Assembly (NCBI RefSeq): GCF_900105125.1
Contig: NZ_LT629750.1
Span: forward strand, 1,240,001 to 1,304,000
Source of the DNA: Bradyrhizobium canariense
GTDB lineage: Bacteria > Pseudomonadota > Alphaproteobacteria > Rhizobiales > Xanthobacteraceae
Direction: 5' to 3'
DNA length: 64,000 bases
Position numbers and translations under genes: made by a program. This document shows positions 40,449-49,509 of this stretch, piece after piece (position 1 is the stretch's first letter; every line of letters begins with the position of its first letter). The notes below the pieces were generated by a model. The model did no database searches. It saw only the letters and a list, made by a program, of their open reading frames with translations, and was not told the origin of the DNA.

Positions 40449-40781
40449 CTAATTCAATGAAGGGTTCCGGGGCCGGTAACCGCCCGACTTGTCCTTCACG
40501 AAAATCTCGGCCACCTGCGAATGCCGGATCGGCTCGCCCGAGTCATCGGGCAACAGGTTCTGTTCGGAAACATAGGCGATGTATTCCGATTCCGAATTCT
40601 CGGCGAGCAAATGATAGAACGGCTGATCCTTGTGCGGTCGATTCTCTTCAGGGATCGACAGCCACCATTCCTCGGTATTGTTGAATTCCGGATCGATATC
40701 GAAGATCACGCCCCGGAACGAAAAGATCCGATGGCGGACGATCTGCCCGATCTGAAATTTGGCGGTACGCGCTTTTATCAT
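40449..40781 (-). CDS. hspQ: Heat-shock protein HspQ (YccV-like)
   Basis: 110 residues. The hemimethylated-DNA-binding/YccV fold is recognised by KFQIGQIVRHRIFSFRGVIF followed by DIDPEFNNTEEWW and QPFYHLLAE, with EYIAYVSEQNL near the end. HspQ binds and modulates Lon protease in enterobacteria. The length agrees with the family. Confidence 0.9.
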   Translation of the reverse strand: MIKARTAKFQIGQIVRHRIFSFRGVIFDIDPEFNNTEEWWLSIPEENRPHKDQPFYHLLAENSESEYIAYVSEQNLLPDDSGEPIRHSQVAEIFVKDKSGGYRPRNPSLN

Positions 40782-40902
40782 GTCTCGTCGAATAGACCAT
40801 GATTGTGGCCGATGCTAGAGGCAAACGGGCGAATTAACCCTTGCTGTGGCCGCCTGTCCGGCGCGTCGACCGGGGCTATCATGATGAAGAAAACGCTTCC
40901 CG

Positions 40903-41856
40903 ATGATCGACGTTCTCAATCTGGCGCTGCCGTATTTCGGCTTGATCTTCATTGGCTTTGCCTGCGGCAAGGCCAAGGCTATCCCGGAGGCGGGCCTCGC
41001 CTGGATGAATTTCTTTCTGCTCTATGTCTCGCTGCCCGCGCTGCTGTACGGCATCATGTCCAAGACGCCGTTTGCGGAACTCAATAACCCGCCATTTCTG
41101 GTCGCAACCACGCTCGGTACGGCGAGCGCTTTCGCCCTCGCGCTGTTGGCGGGACGGTTCATCGGGCGGCTGACCTTTCGCGAGGCCACGCTGGCGGGCC
41201 TTTCCGGCGGCTATGGCAATATCGGCTATATGGGCCCCGGGCTAGCGCTGGCCGTGCTGGGAACGAAGGCCGCGGCGCCGACCGCGCTGATTTTCTGCTG
41301 CGACAGCATCTTCCTGTTTTCGATCGTGCCACTACTGATCGCGCTCACGGATCGCCAGCATCCATCCTTGCTGCACACGCTGGGGATCGTGGCCCGGCAG
41401 ATCGTTTTCAATCCGCTGATCATGTCGGCCTGTGCCGGCGCGCTGGCGGCATCGCTCCACCTTCGGCCTCCGGTAGCGATCGATAATACCTTGCTGTTTC
41501 TCCAGAACGCCGCGGCCCCCGTGGCGCTGTTTGCGCTTGGCGTGACCGTTGCACTGCGGCCATTCGGCCGCGTGCCGTGGGAGGTTCCCGGCGTCATCGC
41601 GGTTAAACTCCTGATCCATCCGCTGGTCGTGTTCGGATTGATGTTCCTGGTGGGTCCCTTCGCGCAGCCTTGGGCAGCAACGGCCGTCCTGATGGCGTCA
41701 CTGCCGCCGGCGCTGAATGTGTTTGTGATCGCCCGGCAGAACGACACCTGGATTGAACCGGCATCGGTTGCGGTGCTGATCGGAACGTTCGCCTCTGTCG
41801 TCACGCTCACCAGCGTGATGTGGCTGCTGCAGACGGGAAGGCTTGTATTTCCCTGA
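40903..41856 (+). CDS. AEC-family transporter
   Basis: 317 residues, about ten membrane spans in two bundles of five. It begins MIDVLNLALPYFGLIFIGFA. Features of the auxin efflux carrier family include GYGNIGYMGPGLALAVLG in the first bundle and the second-half motif SLPPALNVFVIARQ. Exports small organic or malonate-type acids in other bacteria; substrate unknown here. Confidence 0.85.
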   Translation: MIDVLNLALPYFGLIFIGFACGKAKAIPEAGLAWMNFFLLYVSLPALLYGIMSKTPFAELNNPPFLVATTLGTASAFALALLAGRFIGRLTFREATLAGLSGGYGNIGYMGPGLALAVLGTKAAAPTALIFCCDSIFLFSIVPLLIALTDRQHPSLLHTLGIVARQIVFNPLIMSACAGALAASLHLRPPVAIDNTLLFLQNAAAPVALFALGVTVALRPFGRVPWEVPGVIAVKLLIHPLVVFGLMFLVGPFAQPWAATAVLMASLPPALNVFVIARQNDTWIEPASVAVLIGTFASVVTLTSVMWLLQTGRLVFP

Positions 41857-41862
41857 GAACGG

Positions 41863-43065
41863 CTAGCTCACCCGACGCGTCGGCCGCCATGAAGGCGCCA
41901 GACCCTCGCGCATGGCGATACGGCGAAGCGGCCCGATCGAGCCGATCAGATGCAGACCGGCCGCGCGCAGCGACTGGACCGGCAGGAAATCGCTGAGCAG
42001 CGAACGGTTCGCCAGATCGATCGCCAGCGTCCGGCTTGCAACATCAGCCCGCCGGGCCGAATGGTAGCGATCCAGCACGGGCGCTGCGCCGGGATCGCCG
42101 CCGGCCGCCATCGCGTCGCGCACGATATCGGCGATATCAGCGGCGTCGCGGAGCCCCATATTCAGCCCCTGCGCACCGATCGGCGGCAGCACATGGGCGG
42201 CTTCGCCGACCAGCGCGATGCGGTGCTGCGCAAATCGGTGGGACTGTTCGATCGCGAGCGGAAACAAATGACGCCCCGGCTCGATATGGACGCGGCCGAG
42301 AATGGAATGCGATCGCACCTCAGTGGCCTCGGATAATTCGTCATCCGTAAGCGCCATCAGCCGCTCGGCTTCCTTGCGCGCCGCAACCCACACCACGCTG
42401 CAGCGGCTGCCCGGCAGCGGTACGAAGACGCATGGACCTTGCGGCGTGTGAAACTCAGTGGAGATATTTCGATGCGGCCGCGAGTGATTGACGTTGAAGG
42501 TGAGGGCCGCCTGATCGAGTTCGCGCCGCCTGACCTCGATGCCGGCCGCGCTCCTGGAGCGCGACTGCCGTCCGTCGGCGCCGACCACAAGACGCGCCGA
42601 GAGCGATTGTCCGCCAGCGGTGCGAATGGCGACAATTGTATCTTCCGGACCGATCGCATCCGCTTCGTCGTCGAGCCGGGTCAGCCGCGGAAGCTCCGCG
42701 GCGCGATCTTCCAATGCGGACATCAGCGCCCGGTTCTCGATATTGTGGCCGAATTCCTCGAGGCCGATTTCGTCGGACGAAAACCTGACCTCGGGCGCGC
42801 GGATCAGCCGGCCGGTGTCATCGACCAGCCGCATGGTTCGCAACGGGGCCGCCTTGTCTTTGCAGCGGGACCAGACGTTCAGTCCTTGCAAAAAACCAAC
42901 GGAATCACCGAGCAGAGCCGTGGTGCGATTGTCGGCATAAGGTGCGCGCCGGGCGATCAGGGCCGTCTTCGCGCCGGTCTGCGCCAGCGCGATTGCAGTT
43001 GCAACGCCCGCAGGTCCGCCGCCGATAACGACCACATCGAATGGTGCCGAGACATCGTTCATATC
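41863..43065 (-). CDS. UbiH/UbiF-family FAD hydroxylase
   Basis: 400 residues from MNDVSAPFDVVVIGGGPAGV. FAD-binding motifs are present: the GxGxxG box VVIGGGPAGVATAIALA, the central DG motif VVGADGRQSRSR, and the GD-type box IALVGEAAHVLPPIGAQGLN (family consensus GDAAH, here GEAAH). The family hydroxylates the ubiquinone ring. The group includes UbiH, UbiF and UbiL; which position it acts on cannot be decided. The frame runs upstream to 43185, but ATG 43065 begins the conserved part. Confidence 0.8.
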   Translation of the reverse strand, partial: DMNDVSAPFDVVVIGGGPAGVATAIALAQTGAKTALIARRAPYADNRTTALLGDSVGFLQGLNVWSRCKDKAAPLRTMRLVDDTGRLIRAPEVRFSSDEIGLEEFGHNIENRALMSALEDRAAELPRLTRLDDEADAIGPEDTIVAIRTAGGQSLSARLVVGADGRQSRSRSAAGIEVRRRELDQAALTFNVNHSRPHRNISTEFHTPQGPCVFVPLPGSRCSVVWVAARKEAERLMALTDDELSEATEVRSHSILGRVHIEPGRHLFPLAIEQSHRFAQHRIALVGEAAHVLPPIGAQGLNMGLRDAADIADIVRDAMAAGGDPGAAPVLDRYHSARRADVASRTLAIDLANRSLLSDFLPVQSLRAAGLHLIGSIGPLRRIAMREGLAPSWRPTRRVS

Positions 43066-43195
43066 AGGACAATTGACGTTCCCGGCGGCATTTTCAAGCC
43101 CGTGCCGCATCTCCGTTTCCCACCGATTTGCGCGGCCGAACGCCGCAAGCGCCGATATGCAAAGGCGTCCGATTCCTGATAGCACTGCCGGCTAG

Positions 43196-43930
43196 ATGGA
43201 CCAGGAAAATCAGCAGGATTCGTTGTCAGCGTCGTCGCGAAGGCGGGCCGCCGCGTTTTCGGTGCATGTCTTCACGGCACTGGGGGCGGGTATCGCTCTG
43301 ATCGCACAGCTAGAGGCGGTCCGCGAGCACTGGGCGGCGATGTTCGCCTGGCTTGGGATCGCGCTAGTAATCGACGCGATCGACGGTCCGATCGCGCGAC
43401 GGCTGGACGTCACCAATGTGCAGCCGAACTGGTCGGGCGAGGTGCTCGACCTCGTCGTCGATTTTGTCACTTACGTCTTTGTGCCAGCCTACGCCATTAC
43501 GGCGAGCGGCTTATTGCTGCCGCTGGCGGCGCCGCTGCTCGGCATCGGCATCGTCGTATCGAGCGCGCTCTATTTCGCCGATCGGCGCATGAAGGCCGAG
43601 GACAATCATTTTCGCGGGTTTCCAGCGCTGTGGAACGCCGCGGCATTCTATCTATTCCTGCTGCACTGGCCGCCCGGCCTTTCGAGCCTGGCGGTTGCCA
43701 TTCTCATCGTGCTCACGTTCATTCCCTTCTATGTGCTGCACCCCGTGCGCGTGGCCCGGCTGCGCACCTTGACCCTGTCGTTGATCGGAGTTTGGGCGGC
43801 GCTTGCCATCTACGCCCTGGCGAGCGATTTCGACGTCGGCATGCCTGTCACCATCGCGCTGTGTGCGATCGCCATCTACATCGGGGGAAGCGATGCGGCG
43901 ATCCGCCTCGCACGGGCGTTCGGCATATGA
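43196..43930 (+). CDS. pcs: Phosphatidylcholine synthase
   Basis: It condenses choline with CDP-diacylglycerol to form phosphatidylcholine, a membrane lipid used by symbiotic and pathogenic alphaproteobacteria. 244 residues with about eight membrane spans. The CDP-alcohol phosphotransferase motif appears as DAIDGPIARRL followed by EVLDLVVDFVTYV, giving the DGxxAR...D...D spacing with the extra residues characteristic of Pcs. The stop overlaps the terC start (ATGA). Confidence 0.9.
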   Translation: MDQENQQDSLSASSRRRAAAFSVHVFTALGAGIALIAQLEAVREHWAAMFAWLGIALVIDAIDGPIARRLDVTNVQPNWSGEVLDLVVDFVTYVFVPAYAITASGLLLPLAAPLLGIGIVVSSALYFADRRMKAEDNHFRGFPALWNAAAFYLFLLHWPPGLSSLAVAILIVLTFIPFYVLHPVRVARLRTLTLSLIGVWAALAIYALASDFDVGMPVTIALCAIAIYIGGSDAAIRLARAFGI

Positions 43931-44652
43931 TTGCACTGTGGACCAGTCCGGAGGCATGGGCGGCGTTGCTGACCCTGACGGCGCTTGAGATCGTTCTCGG
44001 CATCGATAACGTCATTTTCATCTCGGTGATCGTCTCGCGCATTCCGCCACGGCAGGCGAAACGAGCGCGGCAGATCGGGTTGGCGCTCGCACTGATATTC
44101 CGCATCCTGCTGCTCAGCCTGCTGGTGTGGCTGATCGGCCTGACCCAGGACGTGCTCACGCTAAAAGGCTTCGCCTTTTCCTGGCGCGACATCATTCTGA
44201 TCGGCGGCGGATTGTTCCTGATCGCGAAGGCAACGCACGAAATTCACACTGAAGTCGAGGCGAATGACGGGGCTGATGACGTTGAGCCGAGAGCCAGCGC
44301 GTTCTTCTGGGTCATTGTCCAGATCATCGTCATCGACATGGTGTTTTCGCTGGATTCAATCATCACCGCGATCGGCATGGCGCAGGATTTGCAAATCATG
44401 ATTGCAGCCGTCGTTATCGCCTGTGTCATCATGTACGCATCGTCCGGCCCGGTCGCGAAATTCGTGGCCGAGCATCCCACCACCAAAATGCTGGCGCTGG
44501 CATTCCTGGTGCTGATCGGCGTGGCGCTGGTCGCCGACGGGTTTAAATTCCATATCCCGCGCGGCTATATCTATTTTGCCATCGCGTTTTCGGCCGTCGT
44601 CGAACTCTTCAATGTGCTCGCCAAACGCAACCGTAAAAAAGCCGGCCGTTAA
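43927..44652 (+). CDS. TerC-family membrane protein
   Basis: 241 residues with about seven spans. Motifs ALEIVLGIDNVIFISVIVSR and IDMVFSLDSIITAIGMAQ are the two conserved acidic segments of TerC proteins, which are tied to metal (Mn) export. It starts within the pcs stop (ATGA), so the two are translated together. Confidence 0.88.
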   Translation: MIALWTSPEAWAALLTLTALEIVLGIDNVIFISVIVSRIPPRQAKRARQIGLALALIFRILLLSLLVWLIGLTQDVLTLKGFAFSWRDIILIGGGLFLIAKATHEIHTEVEANDGADDVEPRASAFFWVIVQIIVIDMVFSLDSIITAIGMAQDLQIMIAAVVIACVIMYASSGPVAKFVAEHPTTKMLALAFLVLIGVALVADGFKFHIPRGYIYFAIAFSAVVELFNVLAKRNRKKAGR

Positions 44653-44754
44653 TCGATTGGAGACGTTCCCGGAACCATCGAGTTGACAACGCAGCCTCGA
44701 TGGCTTTCGCTTCGTCCCGAGAGCAGGCCAGGATATATTGAAGGAGAACCCGCG

Positions 44755-45729
44755 ATGACCAAGGCTGTGCGCGTGCACAAGGTGGGGGGGCCCGAAGCTC
44801 TGGTCTATGAGGCTGTGGATGTACCCGAGCCGGGACACGGTGAGGTGCGTATCCGCCAGCATGCGGTCGGCCTCAACTTCATTGACGTGTACTTCCGCAC
44901 CGGCCTCTATAAGGCGCCGGGACTGCCGTTCGTCCCCGGCAACGAGGCGGCGGGCGAAGTCGTGGCGGTCGGACCTGGTGTGACCAATTTTCACCCCGGC
45001 GATCGCGTTGCCTATTATCACAACCTTGGCGCCTACGCCTCCGAACGGAACATTCCCTGGGAGAAGCTGGTCAAGCTGCCCGACCACATCACCTACGAGC
45101 AGGGCGCCGTGCTGATGTTGAAGGGGCTGACGGTCTGGTACTTGCTGCACAAGACCTTCAAGGTCGAGCCGGGGCATCGGGTGCTGATCCATGCTGCGGC
45201 AGGTGGCATCGGCTTGCTCGCATGTCAGTGGGCGAAGGCGCTCGGTGCGCATGTCATCGGCACGGCGGGCAGCAAAGCGAAAGCCGACCTCGCGCTCTCC
45301 AACGGTTGCGATCACGTCATCCTATACAACGAAGAGGATTTCGTGGCGCGCGTGAAGCAGATCAGCCGCAACGAACTCTGCGATGTCGTCTATGACGGCG
45401 TTGGCAAGACAACGTTTCCGGGTTCGCTGTCCTGTCTGAGGCCGCGCGGCTTGTTTGTGAGTTTCGGCAATGCTTCAGGGCCGGTGCCGCCCTTTGCGAT
45501 TGCCGAACTCAACAATCACGGCTCGCTGTTTGCGACCCGGCCGAAGCTCAACGATTACATCGGCAAGCGCTCGGAATTACTGGAAGGCGCCGACACGTTG
45601 TTTGCCGCCGTCATCAACGGCAAAATCCACGTCCCGATCAACCACGCCTACGCGCTGAAAGATGCGGCCAAGGCCCATATCGACCTGGAAGGCCGGGCCA
45701 CCACGGGCGCGTCGATCCTGAAGCCTTAG
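44755..45729 (+). CDS. qor: Quinone oxidoreductase, zinc-independent MDR family
   Basis: 324 residues, NADPH-dependent quinone reductase. Start MTKAVRVHKVGGPEALVYEA, with AAGGAGAA 6 bases before ATG 44755. The NAD(P)-binding motif VLIHAAAGGIGLLACQWAKA (AAGGxG) and the substrate-side LNFIDVYFRTGLYK are typical. The zinc-ligand cysteines of alcohol dehydrogenases are absent. Confidence 0.9.
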   Translation: MTKAVRVHKVGGPEALVYEAVDVPEPGHGEVRIRQHAVGLNFIDVYFRTGLYKAPGLPFVPGNEAAGEVVAVGPGVTNFHPGDRVAYYHNLGAYASERNIPWEKLVKLPDHITYEQGAVLMLKGLTVWYLLHKTFKVEPGHRVLIHAAAGGIGLLACQWAKALGAHVIGTAGSKAKADLALSNGCDHVILYNEEDFVARVKQISRNELCDVVYDGVGKTTFPGSLSCLRPRGLFVSFGNASGPVPPFAIAELNNHGSLFATRPKLNDYIGKRSELLEGADTLFAAVINGKIHVPINHAYALKDAAKAHIDLEGRATTGASILKP

Positions 45730-45737
45730 TCTCCATC

Positions 45738-45853
45738 GTCATTCCGAGGCCAACGGGTCGCGCGAACGCGCGCCCGTTGACGGGCTCCGCGAAGCAATCC
45801 AGCATGCACGTCGAGATCTGGATTGCTTCGTCGCTGGCGCTCCTCGCAATGAC
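45738..45853. repeat. Palindromic intergenic repeat with two internal stems
   Basis: Outer arms GTCATTCCGAG and CTCGCAATGAC (imperfect), an internal perfect 12-bp pair GAAGCAATCCAG / CTGGATTGCTTC (45791-45802 and 45818-45829), and an ACGGG...CCCGT stem before it. It lies between convergent qor and argD. The outer sequences match the 25840-25941 repeat in style (GTC(A/G)TTCC...), so both may belong to one dispersed family. Confidence 0.65.
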
Positions 45854-45865
45854 GGAAGAAGTAGC

Positions 45866-47062
45866 CTACGCAACCCGTCTCGCAGCGCCTACCTTTGTCA
45901 GGATCGCATCGAGACAGTCGATCATCGCACCGATCTCATCGCGTGTGACGTTGAGCGCCGGCATGAAACGCAGCGCGTCCGGCTGCGGCGAATTCAGCAA
46001 CACGCCGGCCTCGAATGCCTGCGCCAGGATCGACGCTCCCATGGGCAGTTTCAGGTCGAGCGCCAGCAGCAGTCCTCGGCCGCGCACTTCGCCGAGGCCG
46101 TGCCGCGCGGAGAGCCGTTGCAACTCGCTTTCCAGAAACAGCCCGGCATCGACAGCCGCTTTCAGGAACGCGGGCGCAGCGATGCTTTCGAGAACAGCAA
46201 GCCCCGCGGCACACATCAGTGGATTGCCGTTGAAGGTGCCGCCCTGGTCGCCATGTTCGAAGCAGGAAGCATGCTCCGTGGCCAGTAGCGCAGCCAGCGG
46301 CACGCCACCGCCGATGCCTTTCCCGAGCGTCATGATGTCAGGCTCGATATCGGCGTGCTCGTAGTGGAAGAGTTTGCCGGTGCGGCCCATGCCGGTCTGG
46401 ATTTCATCGACGATCAGCAGAAGTCCATGTTCTTTCGTCAGCGCCCGCAACTCGCTCAGGAATTGGTCGGTCGCAGGCCAGACCCCGGCTTCGCCCTGGA
46501 TAGGCTCCAGCATAACGGCGACGGTCTTGCTGTTGATCAGCCGCCGGACGGAAGCGAGATCGTTCAGCAACGCTTTGCGAAAGCCTGGCACTTTCGGTTC
46601 GAACAGCGGCTCGAAGGCTTTCTTGCCGGAGGCCGACATCGTTGCCAGCGTGCGGCCATGGAAGCCGCCTTCGAACGTGATGATTTCATAAGCGCCGTTA
46701 CGGTGCAGCGCGCCGTATTTGCGGGCGAGTTTGATCGCGCCTTCGTTGGCTTCCGCGCCGGAATTGGCAAAGAAGACCTGATCGAAGCAGCTATGCTCGA
46801 CCAGCGCGTTGGCGAGTTTGAGGCTTGGCGCGTTGTAGAAGGCAGGACTCGGCGAGAGCAACAGCCTCGCCTGCGCCGCCAGCGCGTCGGCGACAACATC
46901 AGGTGAATGGCCAAGGCAGTTGACGGCCCACCCCTGGATGAAGTCGAGATAACGCTTGCCGGTGTCATCCCACAGCCATGAACCTTCGCCTTTGACGAAT
47001 ACGGTCTTGGGGCGGGCGGTGATGTCCATCAACGCGTCGAACGGATGTGTGGCAATGCCCAT
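45866..47062 (-). CDS. argD: Acetylornithine aminotransferase
   Basis: 398 residues, class III PLP aminotransferase making N-acetylornithine from N-acetylglutamate semialdehyde in arginine synthesis. Key segments: [46 protein letters not shown] (PLP Asp), and [17 protein letters not shown] with the PLP-binding Lys. CAGGAGAG precedes the ATG. No argF follows, unlike many alphaproteobacterial argD genes. An arginine-codon-rich leader ORF and hairpin lie immediately upstream (47107-47251), supporting an arginine role. Confidence 0.88.
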   Translation of the reverse strand: MGIATHPFDALMDITARPKTVFVKGEGSWLWDDTGKRYLDFIQGWAVNCLGHSPDVVADALAAQARLLLSPSPAFYNAPSLKLANALVEHSCFDQVFFANSGAEANEGAIKLARKYGALHRNGAYEIITFEGGFHGRTLATMSASGKKAFEPLFEPKVPGFRKALLNDLASVRRLINSKTVAVMLEPIQGEAGVWPATDQFLSELRALTKEHGLLLIVDEIQTGMGRTGKLFHYEHADIEPDIMTLGKGIGGGVPLAALLATEHASCFEHGDQGGTFNGNPLMCAAGLAVLESIAAPAFLKAAVDAGLFLESELQRLSARHGLGEVRGRGLLLALDLKLPMGASILAQAFEAGVLLNSPQPDALRFMPALNVTRDEIGAMIDCLDAILTKVGAARRVA

Positions 47063-47106
47063 GTCAAACTCTCCTGCGGTTGGGTGAAAAAGTCGGCCGA
47101 AACGAA

Positions 47107-47137
47107 AGAAGGCCGCACTTTGCGGGTGCGGCCTTCT
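47107..47137 (-). terminator. Hairpin upstream of argD, candidate attenuator
   Basis: Read on the minus strand: AGAAGGCCGCAC, a 7-base loop, then GTGCGGCCTTCT, a perfect 12-bp stem followed by TTCGTTT. It lies between the leader ORF stop (25 bases) and the argD start (about 45 bases). The interrupted U-tract is weaker than a classical terminator. Confidence 0.7.
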
Positions 47138-47161
47138 CGAAAACTTTGCTGATCTATCTGT

Positions 47162-47251
47162 TCAGCGTTGTCGTCGGACACGGCGCGACCCATCATCGTC
47201 GAACGAGCGACGACGGAAAGCTGCGCGGAGTTGGGTCCGGTTCAATGTCAT
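47162..47251 (-). CDS. Arginine-rich leader peptide of argD
   Basis: A 29-codon ORF starting at ATG 47251 on the minus strand. Ten codons are arginine: positions 5, 9, 13, 14, 15, 23, 24, 26, 27 and 29, including runs of three and two pairs, using CGG, CGC, CGT and CGA. It is followed by the 12-bp hairpin at 47107-47137, then argD. This is the layout of amino-acid attenuation, where scarce charged tRNA-Arg would stall ribosomes and prevent termination. I see no clear alternative anti-terminator pairing by eye. Confidence 0.65.
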   Translation of the reverse strand: MTLNRTQLRAAFRRRSFDDDGSRRVRRQR

Positions 47252-47319
47252 GACGGGGCCATACAGCCGAAGGGCGGGCGCTGTCAAGGGTGCATCGCGC
47301 TTTTTGGTAGAGCTAAGAT

Positions 47320-48645
47320 CTAGAAACCGGCGACGCTGCCGTGCAGGTCATATTCGTCCGCACGCTCGATTTTCGCCGTAACGATCTCGCCGACGCGGAG
47401 CGGCCGGCGGCTCGAAACATAGACCGCGCCGTCGATCTGCGGCGCGTCGGCCTTGGAGCGGCCTTTCGATACGGTCGGGCCGACTTCGTCGATGATGACC
47501 TGCTGCCGCGAGCCGACCTTGCGCTTCAACCGGCGCGCGGAGATCTTCTGCTGCCGCGCCATCAGCGCGTTCCAGCGCTCCTGCTTGACCTCGCCGGGCA
47601 CGGCATGGCCGAGCGCATTCGAGGAAGCGCCCGCAACCGGCTCATATTTGAAGCAGCCGACGCGATCGATTTCGGCTTCTTCAAGCCAGTCGAGCAAATA
47701 GGCAAAATCGGAATCGGTCTCGCCGGGGAAGCCGACGATGAATGTCGAACGCAGCGTCAGCTCCGGGCACTCCTCGCGCCATTTCTTGATCCGCCCAAGC
47801 GTCTTGTCCTGCGCCGCGGGACGCTTCATCTGCTTGAGGATCTCGGGGCTTGCGTGCTGAAAGGGAATGTCGAGATAGGGCAGGATCTTGCCTTGCGTCA
47901 TCAGGCCGATGACTTCGTCGACATGCGGATAGGGGTAGACATACTGCAACCGAACCCAGGCGCCGAACTCGCCGAGCTCCTGCGCAAGGTCATAGAATTT
48001 CGCGCGGACTTCGCGATCCCGCCAGGGGCTCGCGGCATATTTCAGATCGACGCCATAGGCCGAGGTGTCCTGCGAGATCACCAGCAATTCCTTGACGCCG
48101 GCGTTAACAAGCTTTTCGGCCTCGCGCAGCACGTCGTTGGCGGAGCGGGACACCAGGTCGCCGCGCAGCTTCGGGATGATACAGAAGCTGCAGCGGTTGT
48201 TGCAGCCTTCGGATATTTTCAGATAGGCGTAATGCCGCGGCGTCAGCTTGATGCCCTGTGGCGGGACCAGATCGAGATGCGGATTATGGACCGGCGGCAG
48301 CGCGCGATGCACTGCATCGAGCACGCTCTCATATTGCTGCGGCCCGGTAATTGACAGCACGCCGGGATAGGCGGCTTCGATCTGCTCGGGCTCGGCGCCC
48401 ATGCAGCCGGTGACGATGACCTTGCCGTTTTCGGCCATCGCCTCGCCAATGGCGCCGAGCGATTCCTGCTTGGCGCTGTCGAGGAAGCCGCAGGTGTTGA
48501 CGATGACGAGATCGGCGCCATCGTGCTTGCGCGCCAGTTCATACCCTTCCGCCCGCAACCGCGTGATGATGCGCTCGGAATCCACCAATGCCTTGGGGCA
48601 TCCCAGCGAAACAAAGCTGACTTTGGGCGCGGCCGCCTGCTGCAT
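47320..48645 (-). CDS. rimO: Ribosomal protein S12 methylthiotransferase RimO
   Basis: It attaches a methylthio group to an Asp of ribosomal protein S12 using radical SAM chemistry. The N-terminal domain has [19 protein letters not shown] and [16 protein letters not shown] with its three Fe-S cysteines (the third in VTGCMGAE). The radical SAM motif is [16 protein letters not shown] (CxxxCxxC). A C-terminal TRAM domain ends at [15 protein letters not shown] 48645 is used; the frame extends 13 codons further. Confidence 0.95.
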   Translation of the reverse strand: MQQAAAPKVSFVSLGCPKALVDSERIITRLRAEGYELARKHDGADLVIVNTCGFLDSAKQESLGAIGEAMAENGKVIVTGCMGAEPEQIEAAYPGVLSITGPQQYESVLDAVHRALPPVHNPHLDLVPPQGIKLTPRHYAYLKISEGCNNRCSFCIIPKLRGDLVSRSANDVLREAEKLVNAGVKELLVISQDTSAYGVDLKYAASPWRDREVRAKFYDLAQELGEFGAWVRLQYVYPYPHVDEVIGLMTQGKILPYLDIPFQHASPEILKQMKRPAAQDKTLGRIKKWREECPELTLRSTFIVGFPGETDSDFAYLLDWLEEAEIDRVGCFKYEPVAGASSNALGHAVPGEVKQERWNALMARQQKISARRLKRKVGSRQQVIIDEVGPTVSKGRSKADAPQIDGAVYVSSRRPLRVGEIVTAKIERADEYDLHGSVAGF

Positions 48646-48745
48646 CTCTAAACCTGCCTCGTGTCCCGGCTCTGGCATTCGCATCCCGTTGCGGCAGACT
48701 CTTTGCGAATGTTAGAGCCGAAGGGACACGAGCAAAAATGACTCT

Positions 48746-48819
48746 AGTGCGGCCCTGGATTTGACATTCGCCACGAGGACTCGCGGCCCCGGCAGGGCGA
48801 ATGTCAAATCCACCGCACT
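48746..48819. repeat. 74-base imperfect palindrome
   Basis: Perfect inner arms GGATTTGACATTCGCC (48757-48772) and GGCGAATGTCAAATCC (48796-48811), plus outer arms AGTGCGG (48746-48752) and CCGCACT (48813-48819). The symmetric whole lies between the divergent rimO and nasT genes. It resembles a miniature palindromic element; I believe the GGATTTGACATTCGC sequence recurs in Bradyrhizobium genomes. Confidence 0.7.
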
Positions 48820-48918
48820 GGTTGATGCGCAGGAGCTAGTCCCAATTGCTCATAATTACAAGGCTTTGAGCGGTCTTAAGGCGTGCTATGGATAGTTTGT
48901 CCGAAATGCGAGTGATGG

Positions 48919-49509
48919 ATGGTTGCTGAGACGTCTCCCAAAATCGTCATTGTCGACGAAAGCCCGATCCGCGCCGCGATCCTCGAGGAAGGATTGCGGG
49001 AGGCGGGTTTTACGAGCGTCGTCCATATCAGCGAGATGCAGAGCCTGCTTGCCCGAATCTATGCGCTTGATCCGGATATCATTCTGATCGATCTGGAAAA
49101 TCCGAGCCGCGATATTCTGGAACAAATGTTCCAGGTCAGCCGCGCCGTTCGCCGGCCGATCGCGATGTTCGTCGATCAGAGCGACGCGGCGTCGATCCAG
49201 GCCTCGGTTGACGCCGGCGTCTCCGCCTACATCGTCGACGGACTGAAGAAGGAACGCATCAAACCGATCCTCGACCTCTGCGTTTCCAGGTTCAACGCCT
49301 TCGCGAAGCTCCAGGATGAACTCGACCGCGCCAAATCCGCGCTCGAGGATCGCAAGGTCATCGATCGCGCCAAGGGCATCCTGATGAAGCTGAAGGGGCT
49401 GACGGAAGACGAGGCCTATGTGCTGCTGCGGTCGACGGCAATGCGTGAGAAAAAGAAAATCGGGGAGATCGCTCAATCGATCCTGACCGCATCGGAGTTG
49501 CTGAAATGA
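48919..49509 (+). CDS. nasT: NasT, ANTAR-domain response regulator
   Basis: 196 residues. A receiver-like N-terminal domain (KIVIVDESPIRAAILEEGLR, LIDLENPSRD with Asp) and a C-terminal ANTAR RNA-binding domain, recognised by LEDRKVIDRAKGILMKLKGL followed by TEDEAYVLLRSTAMREKKK. NasT is an antiterminator for nitrate/nitrite assimilation genes, held inactive by NasS when nitrate is absent. The nasS start overlaps the nasT stop (ATGA). The likely target is the structured leader of the downstream nirC operon. Confidence 0.92.
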   Translation: MVAETSPKIVIVDESPIRAAILEEGLREAGFTSVVHISEMQSLLARIYALDPDIILIDLENPSRDILEQMFQVSRAVRRPIAMFVDQSDAASIQASVDAGVSAYIVDGLKKERIKPILDLCVSRFNAFAKLQDELDRAKSALEDRKVIDRAKGILMKLKGLTEDEAYVLLRSTAMREKKKIGEIAQSILTASELLK

